This document shows positions 16,155 to 25,421 of a stretch of 64,000 nt of DNA, piece by piece. The number at the start of each line of letters is the position of its first letter. Position 1 is the stretch's first letter. The notes beneath the pieces are model-generated. The model had not been told where the DNA came from. It made no database searches and saw only the letters and a program-made list of their open reading frames with translations. The DNA is from Lewinellaceae bacterium (GTDB lineage Bacteria > Bacteroidota > Bacteroidia > Chitinophagales > Saprospiraceae), in contig JACJYB010000001.1 of NCBI GenBank assembly GCA_020636355.1, forward strand, positions 744,001 through 808,000, given 5' to 3'. The position numbers and the translations under genes were made by a program.

Positions 16155-16783
16155 ACGCGTTGAGTGGTTAAAACGTGATTAAATCATTTCACACAATCTA
16201 CAGACTATCTGTGAATTATGTAGAATCCTGCCTATTAGAGCAGCTCTTCAATCCTGTAGCCAGCGCTAATTTATTACTAAACTACTTATGCTTTCAAGGC
16301 CTAGGCCAAAGTATATTTCGAAGTTCTACTAATTGTCATCCATTTGGGTTTACAATTTTGAGCCAAACTTTTAAAGCTACGGTCTTTTGCATTTCTTTTA
16401 TTCGAAGTGGTTGTTTTAAGATACAGCCGTTTCTTTAGAGGGTTCACGCAACTGTTCGAACAATTGAAAACAACATTTTTTGCTGCCGTCGAAAGACGGT
16501 GAGGCGTGCGTATGCCGCAAAAATGGTGACTCCGAAGAACTTAATATCCTGAACCTCATGCGGTTGCATCGAACCCCAAGGTGAGTTTTGCGTGAATCGA
16601 GGTTTTTGGTTCGTTTTTGCCGGAACAAAAATGAACGAATACGCCAAGCAACGACCATTGCAACCAGAATTACATTTCGGAACAATAGAAGTTACATAAA
16701 AATTCTTCCCTAACTCGTTAAAGAGTAATTACAATATTACCTAAGAACCAAATATGATTTGGAAAGCTAACCACTCAACGCGT
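16155..16783. mobile_element. MITE-like element with 16-bp terminal inverted repeats
   Basis: The ends are perfect inverted repeats: ACGCGTTGAGTGGTTA (16155-16170) and its reverse complement (16768-16783). Both are flanked by the same 8-bp sequence TAAGTCTA (16147-16154 and 16784-16791), as a target-site duplication would be. If the TA steps are counted with the arms, the repeats become 18 bp with a 4-bp AGTC duplication. The interior (597 bp) has no transposase. Its longest frame (16444-16647, minus) reads as a short Arg/Gln-rich peptide of doubtful reality. It is probably a non-autonomous element moved by a transposase encoded elsewhere. Confidence 0.65.
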
Positions 16784-16835
16784 TAAGTCTATGTTTTCAA
16801 CGAGCATATCTCTTTCATGGGGATATTCAAAGAGC

Positions 16836-18062
16836 TCATTCCTCTCTCTTCAGCGTGATTAATGTAATTTCCGGTGCCATCCCCAGGCGCCCGGGAAAAC
16901 CCAGCCAGCCTAAGCCCCGGTTCACGTGGAGAAACTGACCGGCGTCTTCATACAACCCCGCCCAGTGCTTGTACTTGTATTGGATAAGACTCCATTCTTT
17001 ATTTTTTGTTTTGATCCCGGCTTGCATACCATGGGTATGTCCTGAAAGCGTAAGGGCTATATCGGTATGTTTTAAGACCTCGCCGGACCAGTGAGAAGGA
17101 TCATGGGACAGAAGGATTTTACAAGGAATGCCGGCCACCTCCTTCATGGCAAGCGAGAGGTCTCCATATTGTTTAAACGGGGGCTTGCCCCAGTTCTCGA
17201 CTCCGATTACCGCTATTTTATCGCCGGCTCGGGAGAGGATGACGGAATCATTACGCAGCAATGTGAAACTTATTTCCGAAAAGAAATCAGTGATTTGCCG
17301 GAAATTTTCACGTTTCATATCGTCACTATCCCAGGTGCTGTAATCACCGTAATCGTGATTGCCCAAAACAGCGATTTTACCGTGGTGCGCTTTAATTTTC
17401 TTTAGCGTGGAATTCCAGCCTTTTAATTCCCAGGCATAATTGTTGACCAGATCACCGGTAAAAAACACATAGTCGGGTTGTAAATGATTGATTAAGTGCA
17501 CCGCGCGCTCCAGTATCGAATACCGGTAATTAAAGCTACCCAGATGCAGATCCGAGATTTGAACGATACGGAGTCCTTCAAAAGCGGCAGGCAAGGTTTT
17601 TAATGGTATTTGAATCCGGTATATTTTGAACCGGTACACGGTCCGGAAAATGCCGTAGATGATGACAAAAAATGGTAAAAATCCCGCAAATAATCCAATT
17701 AAACTGATGATCAAAAAGGATTGAGCCGGCGGGAAAATAAATTTGGCGTGTTGTAGAATAGTCAGAATAACTGCGAACAAAAGTTTCGGAGCAAAAGAGG
17801 AAACGGTTAATCCATATAGAGAGGATATCCATAATTGACGGCGACGCGGATGCATTTTATCAAATCGGATCTTCAGGGCCAGAATGGCGGAGACCAGACC
17901 AATAGTAAATGTCCAGAAGAGGATATTGATCCCGATCCTTAATACAGGATTGTAGGCAAAAGCCGTATTCGTGATGGATTGCAAAGCACGAAACGCAAAC
18001 GCATCGATCACCACCAGGAAGATGCATAACAAAAGAATCATACGAAAGGAAAATCGGCGCAT
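16836..18062 (-). CDS. Membrane-anchored metallophosphoesterase
   Basis: This 408-residue protein has four or so N-terminal membrane segments (to about residue 150). A calcineurin-like phosphoesterase domain follows with the full set of metal motifs: ISDLHLGSF, FTGDLVNN, LGNHDYGDY, LLSHDPSHW and LSGHTHGMQ. These two-metal enzymes hydrolyse phosphomono- or diesters; the membrane YaeI-type subgroup is suspected of acting on lipid or nucleotide phosphates. It begins 3 bp after the CDP-alcohol phosphatidyltransferase gene, so translational coupling and a role in phospholipid turnover are plausible. Confidence 0.92.
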   Translation of the reverse strand: MRRFSFRMILLLCIFLVVIDAFAFRALQSITNTAFAYNPVLRIGINILFWTFTIGLVSAILALKIRFDKMHPRRRQLWISSLYGLTVSSFAPKLLFAVILTILQHAKFIFPPAQSFLIISLIGLFAGFLPFFVIIYGIFRTVYRFKIYRIQIPLKTLPAAFEGLRIVQISDLHLGSFNYRYSILERAVHLINHLQPDYVFFTGDLVNNYAWELKGWNSTLKKIKAHHGKIAVLGNHDYGDYSTWDSDDMKRENFRQITDFFSEISFTLLRNDSVILSRAGDKIAVIGVENWGKPPFKQYGDLSLAMKEVAGIPCKILLSHDPSHWSGEVLKHTDIALTLSGHTHGMQAGIKTKNKEWSLIQYKYKHWAGLYEDAGQFLHVNRGLGWLGFPGRLGMAPEITLITLKREE

Positions 18063-18065
18063 GAT

Positions 18066-18668
18066 TTATGAATTCAATTCCTGATCATCGGCGAACCTGC
18101 GCGGATCTTTCAACGCCCAGTAAATGCCCTTAACTCCGGCGACCCATTTATCATAGAGGAAGATAAGCGTTATCTCTTCCAACGTTTCGATGATTCCGAG
18201 CCCGATCATGAGCCAAAATAACCACATAACCGGACCAAAAAAAAGGATGCCTAAAATAAATGCCGACTGAGCAATGGCTGAGCTTTTCGCCAGGTAGGTG
18301 TGGAATGCTGTGGTCTTTCCGTATTTGTAAAAGGCCAGGCCCATTTGAATTAAATACGGCGCAAAGGCGATGACAATCCAAATCCAGTGGTCCAGAATGA
18401 ACTGCGATTCAAAACGAAGAACGCCTAAAAGTCCTAAGGTAAATGTTATCTGATCCCCCAGTGAATCCAACTCCGATCCACGTGAACTGCAAATCTTCAA
18501 CCGGCGGGCCACAAAGCCATCGATTGCGTCCGTAGAATAACTGATAAATAACATCCATGTAAACCAATCACGGTATCCAAGCAAAAGCAATAAGCCCAAT
18601 ACCGGTGAGGCTCCGATCCGGTAAAACGAAAACCAGTCGGCAATATTGAACTCTTTGAACTTCCACAT
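18066..18668 (-). CDS. CDP-alcohol phosphatidyltransferase
   Basis: The 200-residue integral membrane protein carries the complete family signature DxxDGxxARx8GxxxDxxxD. The residues are Asp47, Asp50, Gly51, Ala54, Arg55, Gly64, Asp68 and Asp72. Hydrophobic segments follow to near residue 170. Members transfer a phosphatidyl group from CDP-diacylglycerol to an alcohol such as glycerol phosphate, serine or inositol; the acceptor is not evident here. It heads a two-gene operon with the metallophosphoesterase, behind a clear promoter at 18692-18722. Confidence 0.9.
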   Translation of the reverse strand: MWKFKEFNIADWFSFYRIGASPVLGLLLLLGYRDWFTWMLFISYSTDAIDGFVARRLKICSSRGSELDSLGDQITFTLGLLGVLRFESQFILDHWIWIVIAFAPYLIQMGLAFYKYGKTTAFHTYLAKSSAIAQSAFILGILFFGPVMWLFWLMIGLGIIETLEEITLIFLYDKWVAGVKGIYWALKDPRRFADDQELNS

Positions 18669-18691
18669 ACCTTAAATAATAACCAAACATT

Positions 18692-18722
18692 GAAATATAG
18701 GTTTGGGAGCGGGCATAATCAA
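18692..18722 (-). promoter_or_regulatory. Promoter of phosphatidyltransferase operon
   Basis: On the minus strand TTG (18722-18720) and TATATTTC (18699-18692) are separated by exactly 20 bp. This is one mismatch from TTG-N20-TAnnTTTG. The -7 box lies 23 bp upstream of the start codon. Confidence 0.6.
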
Positions 18723-18896
18723 TGTTCGTAATATTTAAAAAGATGATGTTGATCAACAATCCTTGACGATAGCATTCCTACATTTAGCTTTTAAACGATT
18801 TACCATTCTCCGGGCTTGGCAAAGACCTTTATTGTCCGGGGTGAAAACACCATCCTGGATGCCCAGTACCGGAGCACTCAATAAAAAGGCAATTCG

Positions 18897-21800
18897 ATGA
18901 AGAAGCTTATTTATCCTTATGCCACCTTATGCATCGCGATATTATTCCTGCTGCTGACTGCAGACGTTTTTGCCCAGGCTACCAGATACACCCGAGGTAT
19001 CGGCCAATATCCCGGGGATGACGCTGAAAATTTCAATCCGCTTCCGGCCCCTGCCAGTGATCAGGTACGTAACCTGGCATTGTACCGAACGGTAATCCAC
19101 TCCTCCAGTTATGATTACAACCTCACCGGGCAACTGATAACCGATGGTATTATCGGCACCGATATGCCGGTCACCTATTCCGGATTTACCAGTCAGGATG
19201 GTGAATTACCTAAAAATCAGTGCCTATACCTGGTGGACCATAATCCGGTAACCCGCTTGCCTATCCAGGGATCAGAAGGCTGGATTCAAATAAGTTGGTC
19301 CGGACCGCTTGCCCTGCCTGTTTTTGATTCGTTGATATTCGGATTCGATGTTCAGGGTGACAACGCATCCCAGGCTGCCTGGAGCGTGGAACTAAGCGGT
19401 TCCGTAGACGGGACAACGTGGACTTCAATCCGTACTGCAACAGGGGCAGGCATCCCTGGTGATACCATCTCACCGGCTTTTAAATATTTCCTGCCCGGCA
19501 ATCACCGGGTGATTCCGATGAATTGCAGTCCTGGCGAAGGATTGCACCATCTGCGGATTTCCTTTAACGCACCTGCAGTATCCTGGTGGAACATTGGTGG
19601 GTTGGAAACATTCCTGCAGGGGGACAAAGTGACTTTTCTGACATCGTCTACCTTTACCAGCGCCTGGATGGATACCGGAAATCCGCAGGAGTGGGTCTCC
19701 GTTGATCTGGGTGCACCCTCCCAGGTTCATGAAGTGGTCCTGGATTGGATCCGCAGGGGCGACGGATGCCAGTTACAACACTCCATGGATGGACAGCAAT
19801 GGACGGATTGGATCGCGATGCCTGAGTCATCGGACGGCACGCGGGATCTGCTGATCGTCAGTGCGCCTGTCGAAATGCGGTACCTCCGGGTGTTGATCAA
19901 GCACACCAAGGCAATACCTGCACTCCTCAGTGAACTCCAGGTCATGGGAACGGGAGGAAAGTTATGGCAACCGAAACCTGCGGCAGAAATGCAGGACCAT
20001 AAAATGCTTCTGTCCGGTGGGTCATGGAAACTACAGCGTGCATCAGAGGTACAAGAGGAAGGTTTAAACCTGGGACGACCGGGGTACAATGATCGGGATT
20101 GGGTGACGGCTACGGTACCCGGGACGGTATTGTCCAGTTTTCTCAACGTTGAAGCCATTCCTGATCCCAACTATGGGGACAATCAGCTGATGGTTTCCGA
20201 ATCCTACTTCAATGGTGATTTTTGGTATCGCAATGAATTTGAAGTGCCACAACCATTTATCCGCGATCGGGTATTTCTTCAATTCAAAGGGATCAACTGG
20301 AAAGCGGAAGTCTATTGTAATGGAAGGGTCGTCGGCACCATCGCGGGCGCTTTTACCCGGTCTGTGTTTGATGTGACGGATTTCATACATCCGGGTTCCA
20401 ATGCCATTGCCGTCAAGATCATGGTGAATGCCAATCCGGGCGGCGTCAAAGAACAGACTGCAGCCAGCCCGGATCTCAATGGTGGGGTCCTCGGTGCCGA
20501 TAACCCTGCATTTCATGCCACCATCGGCTGGGACTGGATACCGACTATCCGGGGGCGAGATGCAGGCATCTGGGATGATGTCTTGCTGACTTCTACGGGG
20601 CCGGTCACCCTCGAAGATCCATTTGTCGATACCAGGTTGCCTTTGCCGAGCACGGATGCAGCCGATGTTATGGTAGCCGTGAATCTGGTGAATCATACCA
20701 ATCTGGAGCAGGAAGGCATCCTGGAAGGCCGCCTGGGCGAAGTAGCCTTTCAACAAGCGTATACCTTGCAGCCCAATGAATCCCGTCTGGTTCGCTTCAC
20801 CCCGGTGGAAGTAAAGGGTTTACACCTGAGTCATCCGGATTTGTGGTGGCCAAATGGTTACGGTGAACCCAATCTGACGGACGTCAACCTAAAATATGTT
20901 CTTTCAAATGGTTCGGTTTCCGATGAGCAGCATTTCCAGACCGGTTTGCGTCAAATGACTTATTCCGGTGAAGATAAAGCGTTGCGCATTTATGTGAATG
21001 GCGTGCGTTTTGTTCCTAAGGGAGGCAACTGGGGCTTTGCGGAGTCGATGTTGCGGTACCGATCAAGGGAATTTGACATCGCAGTGCGCTACCACCGGGA
21101 TATGAACTACACCATGATTCGAAACTGGGTCGGAATGACCGGAAGTGATGCATTTTTTGATGCTTGCGATCGCTACGGAATCATGGTCTGGCAGGATTTC
21201 TGGCTGGCCAACCCGTGGGACGGTCCGGATCCGGATGACGACTCGATGTTTATGGCCAATGCGCGGGACTTTGTTCACCGGATACGCAATCACCCATCCA
21301 TTGGTCTGTATTGTGGGCGCAATGAAGGCAACCCACCTCCTTCACTGAATCAAAGTCTGGCAAACCTGGTTGATTCCGATCACCCGGGCATGATCTATTT
21401 CCCGCATTCGGCTGAGGGCCCGGTCAGTGGTTATGGTCCTTATGGGGCAATGCCGGCTTCCTTTTATTTTAAGTACCGGGCTACTGAAAAGCCTCACAGT
21501 GAGTTGGGGATGGCCAATATTGTCAGCAAGGAAAGCCTTGACCGGATGATGCCGGCCGACGCCCAATGGCCGATCGGCAGAATGTGGGGCATCCATGACT
21601 TTTGTGATGGAGGCGCTCAAAATGGTGCAGCGTATAAGAAATTAATGGAAATCAACTTCGGTCCGATAGACCAACTGGAAGACTGGTTAAGTCTGGCACA
21701 ATTCCGCAACTACGAAGGATACCGGGCTATGTACGAAGCCCAGAGCCGTAACCGGATGGGGCTGCTTATCTGGATGAGTCATTCGGCCTGGCCCTCTTTC

Positions 21801-22511
21801 GTATGGCAGACCTATGATTATTATTTCGAACCCACCGCCGCTTATTTTGGCGTAAAAAAAGCATGCGAACCATTGCATATTCAGTGGAATGCTTCCACCG
21901 ACTCCATTGAAGTGGTGAATTACAGTCACCCGGATGTCAAGGGGCTGATCGCCCAGGCTGAACTGTTTGATCTGAATGGAGCATTAAAATGGAGTCACCG
22001 CATGAATGTGGACAGTCGAATTGACAGCCGCCAAAATTGTTTCCCGGAGGAAAAACCGGAGGACCTGACCAGGGTCTATTTCCTGCGACTGAAATTGATG
22101 CAGGGAGACGAAGTCCTTTCGGAAAATTTTTATTGGCGAGGGCCGGGTACGGAGGAAGCCCTTGGAGATAATTTTTTACTCCGAAATGCACACGATAATG
22201 ATTATTCGGCGCTGAGGAATTTGCCCAAGGTCCCGGTAACGATGACTGAAAACGGCCGGCAAACCAATGCAGACGAAACCGGATTTACACTAACAGTCAA
22301 AAATACCGGAGACCGGCCGGCATTGATGATCCGGCTCAATGTCGTAGGGGAACAAACCGGTGAGCAGGTTCTTCCTGTGCTTTACGAGGATAACTATTTT
22401 TCGCTGATGCCGGGCGAACAGAAAGAAGTGTTGGTCCGTGTAAGAAATGAGGATACGCGGGGAGAAAAACCGGTCATTAAGCTCTCAGGATTTAATGTAA
22501 TTGCGAAATAA
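18897..22511 (+). CDS. Large GH2 exo-glycosidase (exo-beta-glucosaminidase/mannosidase type)
   Basis: The 1204-residue secreted enzyme has a signal peptide (to about FAQ, residue 26). Two discoidin-like (F5/8 type C) carbohydrate-binding regions follow at about 50-240 and 250-360, then a GH2 sugar-binding domain from about 375. The catalytic barrel has the acid/base Glu810 in CGRNEGN and a probable nucleophile Glu869 in PHSELG. C-terminal Ig-like domains complete it. The long spacing and the GRNE form are those of the exo-beta-D-glucosaminidase and beta-mannosidase branch, not of LacZ. An amino-sugar or mannoside substrate is inferred. It is transcribed alone, with the nucleoside-hydrolase-like gene convergent 21 bp downstream. 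Confidence 0.92.
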   Translation: MKKLIYPYATLCIAILFLLLTADVFAQATRYTRGIGQYPGDDAENFNPLPAPASDQVRNLALYRTVIHSSSYDYNLTGQLITDGIIGTDMPVTYSGFTSQDGELPKNQCLYLVDHNPVTRLPIQGSEGWIQISWSGPLALPVFDSLIFGFDVQGDNASQAAWSVELSGSVDGTTWTSIRTATGAGIPGDTISPAFKYFLPGNHRVIPMNCSPGEGLHHLRISFNAPAVSWWNIGGLETFLQGDKVTFLTSSTFTSAWMDTGNPQEWVSVDLGAPSQVHEVVLDWIRRGDGCQLQHSMDGQQWTDWIAMPESSDGTRDLLIVSAPVEMRYLRVLIKHTKAIPALLSELQVMGTGGKLWQPKPAAEMQDHKMLLSGGSWKLQRASEVQEEGLNLGRPGYNDRDWVTATVPGTVLSSFLNVEAIPDPNYGDNQLMVSESYFNGDFWYRNEFEVPQPFIRDRVFLQFKGINWKAEVYCNGRVVGTIAGAFTRSVFDVTDFIHPGSNAIAVKIMVNANPGGVKEQTAASPDLNGGVLGADNPAFHATIGWDWIPTIRGRDAGIWDDVLLTSTGPVTLEDPFVDTRLPLPSTDAADVMVAVNLVNHTNLEQEGILEGRLGEVAFQQAYTLQPNESRLVRFTPVEVKGLHLSHPDLWWPNGYGEPNLTDVNLKYVLSNGSVSDEQHFQTGLRQMTYSGEDKALRIYVNGVRFVPKGGNWGFAESMLRYRSREFDIAVRYHRDMNYTMIRNWVGMTGSDAFFDACDRYGIMVWQDFWLANPWDGPDPDDDSMFMANARDFVHRIRNHPSIGLYCGRNEGNPPPSLNQSLANLVDSDHPGMIYFPHSAEGPVSGYGPYGAMPASFYFKYRATEKPHSELGMANIVSKESLDRMMPADAQWPIGRMWGIHDFCDGGAQNGAAYKKLMEINFGPIDQLEDWLSLAQFRNYEGYRAMYEAQSRNRMGLLIWMSHSAWPSFVWQTYDYYFEPTAAYFGVKKACEPLHIQWNASTDSIEVVNYSHPDVKGLIAQAELFDLNGALKWSHRMNVDSRIDSRQNCFPEEKPEDLTRVYFLRLKLMQGDEVLSENFYWRGPGTEEALGDNFLLRNAHDNDYSALRNLPKVPVTMTENGRQTNADETGFTLTVKNTGDRPALMIRLNVVGEQTGEQVLPVLYEDNYFSLMPGEQKEVLVRVRNEDTRGEKPVIKLSGFNVIAK

Positions 22512-22532
22512 TTCAAAGCGGGTGTCCACCCT

Positions 22533-23384
22533 TTATTCATGATTAAAGCGACGGAAAAACTGTTCTGCATCTTTTATGCTTTCGAGGTTCAGGATCCAGC
22601 AGACTTCGGATAGATCAGAAAAGTCAAACCCGCCGGAGGCGATCGCTTCATTGTTGTATCTGCCCTCCTGACCATTGTAACGGTTGCACAAGCCGATAGC
22701 TGTTTGCCAGACCAGTTTCAATTCAGGATTCCTTACGGACAATTGTTCGATTTTATATTCGGAAGTACGAAAACCCGGAGTGCCATTTCCGACTACATTG
22801 CCGTCGGATATTTTATGATAATCCGACGCTTGTTTTACAAGGGACAGATCTTCATCCGCAGTGACTTCTTCATTCCAGTCGCTGTGCTGAACAACGTGTA
22901 TTCGTTCATGTATATCCAGGGCAGGCAATTCGCTTTGGAGGGCTTTGATGAGCGAAGCCGTAAAGTCAGATTGGCCTGCTTCAGCAATCCAGATGTCGCC
23001 ATCTGCCGCTAAGAACGGCATGACCAGATTTTTTACTTTCTCTAGGGCGGCGGCCCGATCTATGTTTGCATCTGTCCAGTTGTCGCCAAAGGCTTGTTCA
23101 AATAATGCATTTGGCGGAACATACAGACCTTCCTGGACACCATATGTCCCGGCAACCGCGTGGTATTTTATATTGGAATAATCAGGATCGGCAACTAAAG
23201 TTCGAAATGCTGCCACCGAGTGCAGATCATCTACATCGGTCTTGCAGTCGTATTGTACCAGCAGCAAGTCGGTAGCCTGGTGAAAACGTAATGGGGACTC
23301 TACTGTATTGCGGGTTTCGTTTTGTTGTTTACAGCAGACCAATAAGTAGGCTGCCGTAAGAAAAATAACTTGGCGGAGGTACAT
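22533..23384 (-). CDS. Nucleoside-hydrolase-like lipoprotein
   Basis: This 283-residue protein begins with a lipoprotein-type signal (MYLRQVIFLTAAYLLVCC). The mature domain opens with VQYDCKTDVDDLHSVAAF, which recalls the N-terminal DxDPGxDD calcium motif of inosine-uridine nucleoside hydrolases and their DUF1593 relatives. The spacing is altered (DCKTDVDD). Further landmarks are DIWIAEAGQSDF and HVVQHSDWNEE. An exported hydrolase acting on a glycoside or nucleoside is plausible but unproven. It is convergent with the GH2 gene and 43 bp downstream of an unknown gene. Confidence 0.6.
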   Translation of the reverse strand: MYLRQVIFLTAAYLLVCCKQQNETRNTVESPLRFHQATDLLLVQYDCKTDVDDLHSVAAFRTLVADPDYSNIKYHAVAGTYGVQEGLYVPPNALFEQAFGDNWTDANIDRAAALEKVKNLVMPFLAADGDIWIAEAGQSDFTASLIKALQSELPALDIHERIHVVQHSDWNEEVTADEDLSLVKQASDYHKISDGNVVGNGTPGFRTSEYKIEQLSVRNPELKLVWQTAIGLCNRYNGQEGRYNNEAIASGGFDFSDLSEVCWILNLESIKDAEQFFRRFNHE

Positions 23385-23427
23385 AGATTTCCAGATTATT
23401 ATTAAAAATCAGTTCAATAATTTTCTG

Positions 23428-23907
23428 CTATTCCAGTTCACCCAGTAATTTCTGGTATTTATCCAGATAAGCCGGATTGGAACGAAATCTGCCCAGACCT
23501 ACTGCATCAAATTCATCCAGATGATTTCCCTGATCAGCCCCCAGGTAGTTAAGTGCCTCGTTGATCGTCTTTACTGAGAGGTCTGCGTTTTGGTCATTCC
23601 GGTAAATGTTTGCAAATTGGTCGCCCATTCCTCCGACATATGCCGTGACTATGACGGCATACTCTATTGGGTCGGATAAACTTATTCGTTTCATCAAATC
23701 ATAGATAACCCGTTTATTGACAAGATGGCAATTCGATTCCAGATACCCGGAATATGCCAACTTCTTTTCCCAGTAATCAATAAAATCGTTGTCAATAAAA
23801 AACAGGGTTAGATCGAAATTCAGGTCGACGCCTGTCAGTTCATATTTATCAGCTTCTTGATGATTATATGGACCTTTGAGTACGATGGCGTGAATGATGT
23901 GACTCAT
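23428..23907 (-). CDS. Conserved-looking cytoplasmic protein of unknown function
   Basis: I do not recognise the 159-residue product. It has no signal peptide or membrane segment. It looks like an alternating alpha/beta protein with a strand-rich start (SHIIHAIVLKGPYN), a basic helix (NKRVIYDLMKRIS), and a glycine-containing YVGGMGDQFANIY segment. Acidic C-terminal helices follow. Codon use is like that of its neighbours, so it is probably a real gene. It lies 43 bp upstream of the nucleoside-hydrolase-like gene on the same strand. Confidence 0.7.
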   Translation of the reverse strand: MSHIIHAIVLKGPYNHQEADKYELTGVDLNFDLTLFFIDNDFIDYWEKKLAYSGYLESNCHLVNKRVIYDLMKRISLSDPIEYAVIVTAYVGGMGDQFANIYRNDQNADLSVKTINEALNYLGADQGNHLDEFDAVGLGRFRSNPAYLDKYQKLLGELE

Positions 23908-23989
23908 TGTAAAATATTTGATTGAATTTCTTTGGGTTCAGGAATACAACAGATAAGAGACCCGGTTTATTTTTCTGCTATTGTTCCGG

Positions 23990-25318
23990 TCATTTGTTTG
24001 TATTGTTTACTTCGTGTACGTTTTCCAATTTTACGACAACCGGATTAGGCCATTTCCGGTCGTTATAGATACGCTGGGCCCGCATGACCGATAAATGTAG
24101 TCCCTGGCTGGTCGGCCGAATGACAGGAGCGGGATCTGTTTCCGGATGGTATTCGAGCACTTTTCCGGCATGGCCCAGCACCGATATCTTTGATTCACCG
24201 GAACCGGTCAGCGTGGCCAGTTCAAATTCCCGCCGCTCTCCGTAGCCCCAATCCGGTTCGGTCAGAAATGCATAAACAGCTGAACCGTCCCTGGCTTTCA
24301 AGAACCAATTGGGGCCCTCATGAATTACATCGAGTGGTTCGGTTTCAGCGAAAGCCTCCTGGTTGATGAACATCCACAGAGAAATCTCATTTAATATGGC
24401 CCGTTGTTCAGAAGGAAATTGCCCCAGTTCATCCGGTCCGAAGTTCAATAGAAAGTTGCCGCCTTTGCAGCGAATTTCGATCAGTTTCAGGATGACTTCC
24501 CGGGCAGATTTATAGAACTCGTTGGTAGGCCGGAATTGCCATTGTTCGCCGAGCGTATAGCATGCTTCCCAGGGGGCGGGCAGGGGAGCGTCCGGAGTGT
24601 TTTGTTCCGGTGTTTCGAGGGCACCCCGTGTGACGACCACATCGGGATTGATTTCCCAGCATAGTTTTGCCAGCTCGGTCTTGCCAAATTGTTCCAGGCC
24701 ATCCAGGAATACCACATCGATCGGCCCATAATTTGTCATCAACTCCCGCATTTGCGACTTGGCATATTCGTTAAGCGCAGCATTGTGGCTGGCCATAGCT
24801 TCCGGACGTGCCCGGGAGATGGGGATTTTATGCTCAAACAGAAAGTAAAAGTCATCCGGGGAATAATAGATGCCCACGGCCAAGCCTTCCCGGTGGCAAG
24901 CCGCTATAAGCTGGGCAGTAGGGTCCTGGGCATAGGGGGTATGCAGGATGCTGAAATCGGTTGTTTTCGTATCGAACATGCAGAATCCGTTGTGATGTTT
25001 GGTTGTAAACACCAGATACTTCATACCCGCTAATTTGGCGGCCCGGACCCATTCATCGGCGTCAAATTTGACCGGATTGAAAGATTTTGGCAGTTGGTGG
25101 ATGTATCGGTCCAGGTATTCATCCGAAGCGCCGACCATGGAATGACTGATGACCATACCGAGCTGAACATCAAAGCTCCAATGAATAAACATGCCAAAGC
25201 CAAGATTCGTGAACCAGGCTTCCCGGTCTGGTTTATTCAAATTCAGAATGGGCTCCTGGGCATAGGCATTCAGACTAAAAAGTATGCAGGCTATCAGTAG
25301 TAGATGGCGAAAAGACAT
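23990..25318 (-). CDS. GH29 alpha-L-fucosidase
   Basis: This secreted family 29 fucosidase has 442 residues. From the ATG at 25318 it has a signal peptide (MSFRHLLLIACILFSLNAYAQ). The typical GH29 sequence follows: WFTNLGFGMFIHWS, KYLVFTTKHHNGFCMFD and VGIYYSPDD. The likely nucleophile is Asp206 in VFLDGLEQF. A C-terminal beta-sandwich comes last. A longer frame from 25417 lacks a start supported by the signal peptide and runs through the terminator of the upstream gene, so it was rejected. The enzyme removes terminal L-fucose from glycans and complements the hexosaminidases in glycoprotein or mucin-like substrates. Confidence 0.94.
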   Translation of the reverse strand: MSFRHLLLIACILFSLNAYAQEPILNLNKPDREAWFTNLGFGMFIHWSFDVQLGMVISHSMVGASDEYLDRYIHQLPKSFNPVKFDADEWVRAAKLAGMKYLVFTTKHHNGFCMFDTKTTDFSILHTPYAQDPTAQLIAACHREGLAVGIYYSPDDFYFLFEHKIPISRARPEAMASHNAALNEYAKSQMRELMTNYGPIDVVFLDGLEQFGKTELAKLCWEINPDVVVTRGALETPEQNTPDAPLPAPWEACYTLGEQWQFRPTNEFYKSAREVILKLIEIRCKGGNFLLNFGPDELGQFPSEQRAILNEISLWMFINQEAFAETEPLDVIHEGPNWFLKARDGSAVYAFLTEPDWGYGERREFELATLTGSGESKISVLGHAGKVLEYHPETDPAPVIRPTSQGLHLSVMRAQRIYNDRKWPNPVVVKLENVHEVNNTNK

Positions 25319-25364
25319 GAAACGGATTTTTTGAAATATAGGTAATAATCCGGGAGCGTCCGTT

Positions 25365-25400
25365 AAAAAAGCCACTGCCGGGATGTGGCCGGCAGTGGCT
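25365..25400 (-). terminator. Rho-independent terminator
   Basis: A 12-bp perfect stem (AGCCACTGCCGG at 25370-25381 and its complement at 25389-25400) has a 7-nt loop. On the minus strand it is followed by TTTTTT (25370-25365). It lies 21 bp after the stop codon of the gene at 25422-26282 and separates it from the fucosidase gene. Confidence 0.85.
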
Positions 25401-25421
25401 CTGTATTTTGCGGACAATTAA

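Noticed and set aside
16444..16647. 67-residue frame on the minus strand inside the inverted-repeat element
   Set aside because: It has poor coding character, no ribosome-binding context and no recognisable domain; a second overlapping frame is equally long.
16150..16788. Integron attC site formed by the inverted ends
   Set aside because: Core strings fit RYYYAAC and GTTRRRY, but the distance between arms is about 600 bp, well beyond normal attC sites, and the 8-bp flanking duplication fits transposition better.
20064..20756. 230-residue frame antisense to the large GH2 gene
   Set aside because: It lies fully inside the GH2 coding region, has no domain character and no signals of its own.
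25319..25417. N-terminal extension of the fucosidase
   Set aside because: The extension lies before a normal signal peptide and runs through the terminator hairpin of the upstream gene.
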